Source of the DNA: Trichostrongylus colubriformis
Lineage: Eukaryota > Nematoda > Chromadorea > Rhabditida > Trichostrongylidae
Assembly (NCBI GenBank): GCA_963978905.1
Contig: OZ022260.1
Coordinates: 45,033,551-45,097,550, forward strand
Reading direction: 5' to 3'
DNA: 64,000 nucleotides
The position numbers and the translations under genes were made by a program. The notes beneath the pieces were generated by a model. That model did not search any database. It worked only from the letters and a program-made list of their open reading frames with translations, and had not been told where the DNA came from. Each line of letters opens with the position of its first letter. The stretch's first letter is position 1. Shown here piece after piece: positions 55,811 through 64,000 of the stretch.

Positions 55811-58287
55811 ATGTCCTGGTTTTCAAATAGGCTTCTCTGGCAGAGTAAGTGAATTGCTCTTTATAATAATGGTTTTGGCTTAGATTGTCAATTCGTTGGT
55901 ACACAGATTGTTTGGATCTAGCTGAAAAGTAAGGGATTTGAGATTGCAAACGCGTCATGCGCTTCCTGAAAACCGCACCACGTACCACGATGTGTAAACA
56001 TGTGGAATGCCCAGTGTAGTATGATGTGGGTACTTATTCAAGTCATTAAGGACACACTTAGGCTCCAATGACTTCTGTAATGAATACGATGGGTAAAGTG
56101 TTGGTTGGAATGCTCGTTGGGTACTTCAATGATCGGGATAATCGCACAGTGTAAAGTGCAACGATTCAGGTACGAGTTCTAGAGAAACTGGTTTAGACAC
56201 GGAGACACATTGCAAAAGCTGGATTTTTTTAAAGTGACACAACAAAGATCGATTAGTCGCCTAATTGAAGACTAAAGAAACAATAGACGTATTAGGGACT
56301 GGTCCAATAATCGCCCTCGCTTCTTAGAAGTCCGTCCGTGTCCTACTTCTTACAACATTTTCAACATCTAATTAGGACATGAACACTACCGTATCACAAT
56401 CAGCACTGGACTGTTCCACCCTTTTTGGGGAACTTCCTTGCGTACAACGCTGATTAACGAATAGAATGCTGTGTTCTTCTGTTAGGCGCTCAACCAGTGG
56501 TTTGTGGGTACTCCAAAAGACCAAAGTGGAATGTACGACACCCCGATTAGCTGAACACTATCTTGAAATCTATCCGAATAATTTCTAAGTGAGGTCTTAT
56601 GTCAAATTTCCAGCACGTGTCAGGTTTGAAGAAGGAAAATATTAATGATCCACAAATGTGGAAGGCCTGAATCATTCATGTCTCTCGTCAATGTATCATG
56701 CTGTGACCAGAGCCCTTGTTTGCTTACGATATGCCATAGGATCATTTTCAAACGTCATGAGGAAAGTTAAGAGTCCACAGAGAATGCATGTTCTCTAAAA
56801 AACGAAGCTTCCTTTTGAAAAAGAAAGAGTCGGTGTGTGGCGAAACTACCATTGAAAAAGCGCGGCTTGTGGTCTCATTACGATCCCTCTGCACGGCGTG
56901 TCACTCTGCAGTTCGCCGGTCGGGCGAGTTGCCAGCGAGGGCGGAGCAAAGTTTGCGGCCAGCTGATCTAGTCCCTCCTCCCGTCTGCACTCTGCCCTCG
57001 GCTAGTGACTCAGAGGAAGGCGAGAGAGAAGAGCGTTTTTGATTCCTATTTCGCGAGGTTTTCACCTCTTCATCCTAATTTTCTATTTCGTTCTTTCTCT
57101 ACTGTTACACTGCTAGGCACCCCTCTTTTCATAATCCCTGGAACCTACCAAATTGACCCCTTCCGGTGTCCTTGAAGGGACCAGGAGAGGGGAACAAGGA
57201 AGGAAAGCGTATTTTGAACACTGTCCTTCATGAACGAACATTCGAACTCAGAAAAGATAATGTGTAGCGAAAATCGCGCTGAAAAAACGGGCTCTTGGGG
57301 CACTATTACGGTCCTAGCGTGCTTTACCTCATACTGCACGCTTTAGACTGGCCGACGCCACTGTCATTTTATGTTGCGTAGGGCAAATCTAATTTCATTC
57401 GTGATGATGTGAAGCAAATGAAACAACACACAGCTACAACAAGAGAAACAATGAAAGGGAGAATAAGCGAAAAAGTAAGAACAAGAGGTTGGAAAAACGG
57501 GAATGAAAAAAAAACCAATGAATTCGCGCTACCATAAGGAAACCGATGAGTTCACACTATAACAAAAAACCATTGTATCCACACTCGACGTCTTCGAAAG
57601 GCGTCGTGTGTGCTATTAATGAACTGCACCCACCGTGAGTTCATACCGTAAGCCAGAATCGCCCTCTTGGTGGCTATAAATGAGCCCCGGACTTTCTCCT
57701 AATGCTGCAGTGACTGATCGTGGTACGCCCAATGATACATGCCTGCCCCTTACACGATTCTGGATTCTCTTCTCTTTCTGTGAGCCTAAGCTAGGCTCGA
57801 TCGAGAGACCAAGGCAAGTTTTTTGGACATCACAACGGTACCCGCTCAGAATACCGGTGTTGAGGACTTCATAATTGGTCGTGACCCATTTCTCACCAGT
57901 ATTAGCGACGTTGAGCCATCAGCCCATATCTCATCCTTGATCCTATCAGCTTAGTCTCTTTGTTTGTTTGTTTTCTTGTTTGTTTTCCTGTCTGTCACGG
58001 AATTCGAAAAGCCATGGTTCGCGAGACCCGGAAATATGTTATAGTTATGGAAAGTGTAGAAGGCGGAGGGCAAAAGCGGTCCATCCATTGGCGATTAATA
58101 CGAGCAGAGAGCGCTACGCACGATAGTCTTACCATATTCATCACTTCGGTAACATTTACTGACAAGCACTAACTTCTACTTGGGGCTGAATTTCGCTTTG
58201 TCGTTGAGTAAGCTTTTAGCCCTTTAGGATTGTGGCACAGCCCGCCCCTTTGTTCCGTCACTGTATACCTCACGCCCCTCGAGCTGA
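55811..58287. other. Gene-free stretch with dispersed repeats
   Basis: At 56820-57060 lies the inverted copy of the 21075-21290 repeat (CATTGAAAAAGCGCGGCTT). A weaker relative follows at 57255-57350. A CGACGTCTTCGAAAGGCGTCG hairpin-like sequence is near 57587. No gene is recognised. Confidence 0.5.
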
Positions 58288-58460
58288 GGCCGCGTTCATA
58301 TTTTGCGCCGGCCGGGGGTGGCCGCGTTCACAGGCAGCGAGGGAGAGTGGCGCGATGGAGATGCAGAGACGACGCAGGCAGCCAGACAGTGTGACACAGG
58401 CGAAAACTCAGAGACATGTAGCCACGACCTGCTGCCGGCACCGCAAAGTAGAACGCGGCC
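58288..58460. repeat. Foldback MITE, GGCCGCGTTCAT type
   Basis: GGCCGCGTTCATATTTTGCG on the left and CCGCAAAGTAGAACGCGGCC on the right are inverted. TGA stands on both sides (58285-58287 and 58461-58463), a possible 3-bp duplication as in PIF/Harbinger-type elements. The centre matches 7570-7650 (AGCGAGGGAGAGTGGC, GACGCAGGCA). Confidence 0.75.
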
Positions 58461-60704
58461 TGAGAAACCTGCCATACCAGATAATCATAGGTTTGCATGC
58501 ATCCTGTAGGTGAAATCCCCAATAAATAGTCTGTTGAGATTCGCTTTGTTTCACTTCAGAGTATCTTTTCACGCAATGCAGGTCTTTTTTTTTCACACAC
58601 ACACGCACAAAAGGCAGTGACCGTGGCTATGGTGCACACTATACATAAAGGAGTAACACTGTGGAGTTACTGTTCAGCATGTATATGAGGGCATCAGCAG
58701 GTTGCCTCACCCGATTGTAGCTCACAGAGTTGTGCCAGGCAAAATCAGTGATTTTCTGCCACTGCATGGGCATGGTGAAAACACCTGCTCTCCTGAACCT
58801 TTAGCTGGTTCATGGGGGACATACCGTGTACCTCTTCAATGTCATCGTCAGCTTAAATTTTTTTGTTCTAAGGGTAGTGAGGGTGCGTAGCCAGGACTTT
58901 CTTCTCCACAAAATATGAGCTGGGCTGTGATGGAAGTGCACATTAAGCTGCTGTTCATCTGTGTTTCCGTTGTTGAATAATGTAAGATCGTTAACATCCG
59001 TTTACTTCCACATGTACGATGGGTTTCCGACGTCTTCTGTCCCACCTCCTTTGTCGTCACATCGAGCGTGACAATGCATATTGAAAAGGCATATTGCCTT
59101 CCCATCAGCTATTTTCAAGGCTATTCGCGAGGACGTTTCGTTTTGGGAAGTAAGTGCCTATTTAGTATCAGGCGTGTAATCGTGAGGGCCAGTGTTCACT
59201 AGTTAAACCTTTGTAACTATTTGGACCCCTGTGTATTCAAACCTATGGAGAGCAAAGCGTGCTCTTCGAAACAAACCAGAACGTAAAACTTCAAAAAAAT
59301 GAGTTGAAAAAGCGCGGGCCTGCGTGCCATAACCCCGGTTTCGTAGAGCGTGAAAAACTTAGTTACAGTAGTAACATTACTTACATTCCTGTTGGCCATA
59401 TCACATTATTCCACAGTATACTAGACTCAAAATCATTGGCCGTGGATGCTTCATCTGTTATGCCCACGCAGTTGTTAGGTGGAATATTTATTGATGATCT
59501 AAGGTCTCGACCAGATCGACTTCCTCAAAGGCCCACTCCTCCACCGCGAGAGTGGAACGCCGCTACTCCGTGTCAGTTGTCGTCAGTGAATCAGAAATAA
59601 GAAAATGGTAGTAATCACAAGAAAATAATGATAGAAATAGCAGAAGAAGCTTCAAAATAATATCGATGCCGAGGTTCTACGAAGGGAGAAGCTGGAATTT
59701 GTCACGGAGTTGGCCGTAGAAACTCATCGAGCTCCACTTGAAATCGCCTTTTATGTATTACAGTAAAGTTCTACCGTACATGGAGTACACGTAACTGACT
59801 CATTCACCAGGAGAAAGGATGTCACTAGTCAAGGAGCTGCGCTCGTAGCACTCATTCCTAATTCGCTATACGTTGCATTTCTATTAGATGACAAATTGTA
59901 TGTCTCAGAACTTTCACAGCTTTTACTGTTCCACCTTCTATATACGAAACTGGAAAAAGCAAACCGTTCTTCTGGTTGGTGCCAGGTTTTGGCACTGCAA
60001 GTTTTGAGTAACTAATGAAGTACCAGAAGTTCGGCCAGTCATTACATCAAAAGCGACTGATGAAATATAGCAAAATAAGGAACAAGAGAAAGCTTAAAAT
60101 TTCGTGCAACATCTACCTCCATGGTGTTATTCTCAGACATGAACTGATGGCATTGCAAAACCACCCTTACAGATCAAAGGAAGCATAAGGAAATCAAGAA
60201 AGGGTATGTCTCATAGCGGTCTGAACAATAGGAGGTTATCAGCAGGGGGCAACACGTGTGGGTGATAAATGGTCATTCTTTGATCAAGAACTGATACGCA
60301 GCAGATCGTGCATATCAGCAGCGAGGACTTGGAAGAACACGCACGCAGCACGCAGGAGGTGTGGTGACGGTCGTTGAAAAAGTGATGAAGCTCTTGAGCA
60401 AATCACAACATACCGGTTTCCCGGCGATTATCTTGGCTAATATGAATGGCTAAAGCAACCGGCTCTCATGAGTCCACTTCCGAGCCCCTATACTCAACTC
60501 AAGTAAGAATGCCAATGGCACTATAGCTACCCAAGTCCCACTCGAATTTTTTATTGAATTGTGGTTTGTGCGAGCTGGTTCTTCGCTTCCCCAAGCTACT
60601 AGGTAATGCTTTGACACTGAAAGGCAGCCTGATATGAAATGGATCCATTCCACATACATAAGACAAGAGAGGGCCTCCAATCATTATAACATGTATTTCA
60701 TATA
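58461..60704. other. Gene-free stretch
   Basis: A short CA run lies near 58595. At 59655-59710 there is the segment shared with 38730-38775. A 113-codon frame at 59259-59600 ends in a Pro/Arg-rich stretch (RPDRLPQRPTPPPREWN) that could be an exon, but no neighbours or domain support it and its start overlaps the GAAAAAGCGC repeat. Confidence 0.45.
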
Positions 60705-61210
60705 CAGTGCCGGTCAAAATTACATGCGGTTTCTTATTTCAACCATAGCTTTGGCCAGCATTTACATATCACGTTCAATTTTTTTATGTATTGAAGGCGA
60801 CTATCATTCAGTGGGATAAGGTCTCTCGGCCGAGTAGGATGCAGTGTGAAAGTGGAAAAATTATTTAACTGATAACACTGAAAATGAGCAACACCGTGGC
60901 AGTGCTGTTAAGTGCTGTCATGTTCCTAATGACGGGTAGCAATGTTTTAGCCTCATTCCGTTCCACTTTTTGCGCAACGGCTCATTCCGCTGAGTTATAA
61001 GCTTTTTATGGCTGATTAAATTTTTTGAAAGTTTTGGTCATTTTCAGAGCTCTCAGTAAATAATTTTCGACCTTCACTCTGCACCCTACACGGCCGAGAT
61101 ACCTTTTCATGAAGTAGCAGTTGCTCTCAAATTACTAAATCAACGAGTTTGTAAACGCCGACAAAAATATGGTTAAGGTCCAAAACCGCATATAATTTTG
61201 ACCCCTACTG
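60705..61210. mobile_element. TA-flanked MITE, 506 bp, second family
   Basis: Ends CAGTGCCGGTCAAAATTACA and ATAATTTTGACCCCTACTG are inverted with a few mismatches, continuing through TGCGGTTT/AAACCGCA. TA flanks both sides (60703-60704 and 61211-61212). It is as long as the element at 11894 but shares only the CAGT terminus. Confidence 0.82.
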
Positions 61211-62215
61211 TATGTAAGGTTACTTCAATCTTTCATATGTGTGAGGTTCCTTAATCAGCTAACAGCTTTTTTTCTATGAGCAGTAGCGCTTATTTGGCCC
61301 CTTCCACCGAAGAGTCAGACAAAATTTCAGTATACATATTGAGCTTGTTCATATCTCATGCCATACCATACCTCTACATTGCAAAAGCAAATTAGGTGAT
61401 TGAATATGTACGTAGACGTCACTTTTCAAGATAGCTTATTCTTATATTTTGTACACTTGCCTCACCCTATTTTTGCATTAGATATGCTTTCTACTTGTAT
61501 AGTGGTATACTTTATGTGAACAAAAAGGTAGAAGCTCCAGAGAATTAGTGGTCAGCCTGATGACGATGGCATAAAAATCATCAACTCTAGAAAAAACTTG
61601 AGGGTTTCTCTTAGAAGGATCTATTTGATTCTTCAACGGAATCATGAGCAGGTTCATGGGTGACGCTCACCGAGCAGGGGGACTACTCGTAACGTCACCT
61701 GAGGGAAAGAAGACACGTGGTTTCTTCAAAGCAGGCATCCCAATTTCGCTGCAGTTCCTACTATTACACAACAGCTTAGAGCAGAATGAAATGATTCAAC
61801 AACAAAAACAAGTACCTTCAAGTAAAGAACCGCGTACAAGCTAAGGCGAGCAGCAGCAAGTACTACACGCAGCAGAAAAAATTCAATTCTTGCTGAACAA
61901 AGCACAGAAGCATGAAAATAATTATCAACTTTTGCTCATGCTCACGTCTCATGGAAATTGGTCTTGTTCCAAAACAAAGGCTATGATAGCTCAACACTAC
62001 AGAGAAGAGATGCCCATCTGCATGTTGCTGTTGGGGCAGCACGACGGCGATTCGGTGTATCCTACGGCAGAATAATGGTATTATGCAAAGCCCACCTCAA
62101 GGATTAACAAGACAAAATCTCAACGGATACCAATCCGATTTCTCGGCTGCCGAGACTGTTTATGAATAACTTCTATAGAGGTGCCTCTTGTGATTTCACT
62201 CATATGATGAAATAG
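61211..62215. other. No gene seen
   Basis: Frames of 61-66 codons only. AT-rich, with no recognised repeat. Confidence 0.45.
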
Positions 62216-62288
62216 GTGTAGGTAGTGTAATGGATTAGCACATATGCCCGGAAAGCATGGAGTGCGGGTTCGAGTCCCGTCCGACACT
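62216..62288 (+). tRNA. tRNA-like cloverleaf, anticodon read as GGA
   Basis: Acceptor GTGTAGG pairs with CCGACAC (one mismatch). The D arm contains TAATGGATTAGC, the anticodon stem TATGC pairs with GCATG, and the T arm is GCGGG-TTCGAGT-CCCGT. TTTT follows at about 62293, which could end polymerase III transcription. The 7-base anticodon loop CCGGAAA has C instead of the universal T at position 33, and a GGA (Ser) anticodon without a long variable arm is inconsistent. It is therefore probably a tRNA pseudogene or a diverged tRNA whose identity cannot be assigned. Confidence 0.55.
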
Positions 62289-62701
62289 GAAGCTTTTGCC
62301 CATAACTCAGCACACTTGTAACAACTTTCGCATCGCGGGCTGCCGGCGAAAATCAGCAGCTACCAATATTCAAAATATATTAAGTCAATATTCTTTTTGA
62401 GGTTTTACATAGAGAACTAGTAGTTATCGGAAGCAATCTGGTAGGACACTCAGCTGAAGAATGTTGTGGTGGAGGGATTTCTGATTTCTCAACTTCCTAT
62501 TAACGCTTTTCACGCTCATCGAAGGTTGACATCTTCGGAATCAAGAAAGGGCTGGGAGTATCGCATAGTACTTCCACCCCTGCCCCCCTCCCCCTTATCT
62601 AAATGAATCACAAACAAAAAGTTGTAGATGAGAAGAAAGATGTCTGTTGAATCTGCTCAAATCTACGCTTTTCAAATTATAAACAGAGATGTCTTTGAAT
62701 G
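62289..62701. other. No gene seen
   Basis: No feature is recognised apart from a C-rich CCCCTGCCCCCCTCCCCC stretch near 62577. Confidence 0.45.
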
Positions 62702-63105
62702 TTCGAAAAGATTTTTGAGCCTAATGGCGAGCTTTCGGCACCTAGCGCCTTTCTCAAGCCTGAAACAGAGCAATTTGATTAAATTTATATATTAGCACTT
62801 TATGAAATGGCTAATATATGAATTATAAATGAAAAATATCACATATCACCACAGTCATAGCACGTCCACGCTATTTGAGGGTTGAATCGGGTTGGGTCAA
62901 CCATTTCTGTTCCACTTCCAGCAAACGGGTAGGATAGGGTAGGTGGCAGCAGCGAATCAGTCAGATATACTAAATCCACCGACACATTTCATGAAGTGCT
63001 AATATATAAATTAAATTAAATTGCTTTGTTTCAGGCTTGAGAAAGGCGCTAGGTGCCGAAAGCTCGCCAATAGGCTCAAAAATCTCTTCGCATCCCTTTG
63101 TGAAA
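62702..63105. repeat. Inverted repeat with conserved hairpin motif
   Basis: Arms at 62702-62810 and 62986-63105 are inverted: GAGCTTTCGGCACCTAGCGC against GCGCTAGGTGCCGAAAGCTC. Both are followed on the inner side by TTTCAGGCTTGAGAAAGG-type sequence and the AT-rich AATATATAAATT. The centre of about 175 bp is not inverted. The CTTGAGAAAGGC-loop-GCCGAAAGC order resembles small ribozyme-like hairpins found at Penelope-like termini, but this is only a resemblance. Confidence 0.6.
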
Positions 63106-64000
63106 CATTTGAGTCTTTTGATAATAAATTTTGGAGTCCTACATTGTTCTTTACACATTTAGATTGGCATGAGGCTTCGGAACAGAACAATTCTCAGAGC
63201 AATGTCTTTGTTGCAATGGCAATACCGAAAAATGTAGTTGTAGGCTTGCAACGTTGATGAGGTGAAGAATGCAGGACATTGCGGTGATTATGAATGCGGA
63301 AAACGCGCTCCTCCCTACACTCATGCAAAGCTGGGTGGCAGGTTTATGAGTGAAAGCTGCTACGGGTATGCACCTGATCGCGCGACAAGTTCTTCAGCAA
63401 AAACCGCGAAGTGAAAGTGGCGAACTGGAAAAAGAGATGAAGATCATCGGGGAAATCAAGAGAAAAAGAGAAAGTTGGGCTGGTTTTTTTCTGCCGGAAA
63501 GCTTCAAGAAGAATGTTGGGTACGGTGGCTACGATGCATACATGTATAATAGTGGATGTGGAGCTGGTACATCAACATAACCGATTTTGTGAACAGCTAT
63601 GAATGGCAGACCAGGAATTTTGAAAAATCAAGCCAAAACCGAGATTGACTGTGATCGATTGTGATTCTGCCCTTACGAACTAGAGCAGGGATACGTTTGC
63701 GAATTTCTGGATTCCCCGAGGTCTCTTCGCTTCCTGGCCGATAAGCATGTGCAGCTTGCATTACGGTGTTCATGTTCTGAGCTTACATTAGCTGCAGGGG
63801 CAACACCTCTGCTCTTCCTAGTTGCCAGCAGCATCTGCCATAATATGTTTAGCTGGAAAAGCATAGTGTGGCCCATCAGAGCTTATGCGATGTCCTTTCT
63901 AAATAGAATCACGGAAATTTAAGTCCTCTTGTCACGCGAAAATACACAAGTCCAACTGTGATAGAGCTTCTCAAAGTGACGGTCGACATAGTGGAGCGTC
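63106..64000. other. No gene seen
   Basis: A 76-codon frame at 63350-63580 ends in a Gly/Tyr-rich stretch (GYGGYDAYMYNSGCGAG). It has no recognised domain and no supporting splice structure. Confidence 0.4.

Noticed and set aside
63350..63580. Gly/Tyr-rich short frame that might be a secreted or cuticular peptide
   Set aside because: No signal peptide, no splice context and no ATG at the start of the frame.

Overview
The window looks like nuclear DNA of a clade V (rhabditine) nematode, most probably a strongylid parasite of the hookworm type. The evidence is many short GT-AG introns with TTTCAG-like acceptors, a spliced-leader-type acceptor a few bases upstream of each start codon, proteins that fit C. 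elegans or animal orthologues exon by exon, RTE-type LINE and mariner debris, and a high load of palindromic MITEs. There are no operons, Shine-Dalgarno sites or other bacterial features. All gene calls rest on translating exons by eye and checking that splice phases join; no alignment or database search was run.

The left half (about 1-31.3 kb) holds five conserved housekeeping genes. MCM4 (minus, 5620 to beyond the left edge) is a replicative helicase subunit. eIF2-gamma (minus, 14329-9971, 11 exons, 472 aa) is the GTPase of the initiator-tRNA carrier. An FKBP15-like gene (plus, 15978-21494) has a WH1-like domain and a degenerate FKBP domain. Tubulin cofactor A (minus, 22445-21692, 113 aa) is convergent with it. 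DDX41/SACY-1 (plus, 24272-31239, 19 exons, 632 aa) is a DEAD-box splicing helicase. eIF2-gamma with FKBP15-like, and TBCA with DDX41, form divergent pairs. The genes share no pathway beyond general cell growth (replication, translation, cytoskeleton, splicing). Long introns carry foldback repeats.

The right half (about 31.3-64 kb) shows no gene I can support with confidence. It is a mosaic of transposon remains: an internally deleted mariner, a second Tc1/mariner transposase scrap, a Penelope-like GIY-YIG fragment, an RTE LINE 3' end, tRNA-derived SINE copies, two 506-bp and one 1,034-bp TA-flanked inverted-repeat elements, a three-copy MITE family, minisatellites and one isolated tRNA-like cloverleaf.

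The clearest pattern not explained by genes is a group of small palindromic elements whose ends start with GG(G/C) and which are flanked by exact 9-bp direct repeats (34259-34489, 46384-46460, 48891-49385, 50252-50524). This is the signature of Mutator-type non-autonomous transposons, and one of them is only 77 bp long. I found no convincing new multi-gene system.
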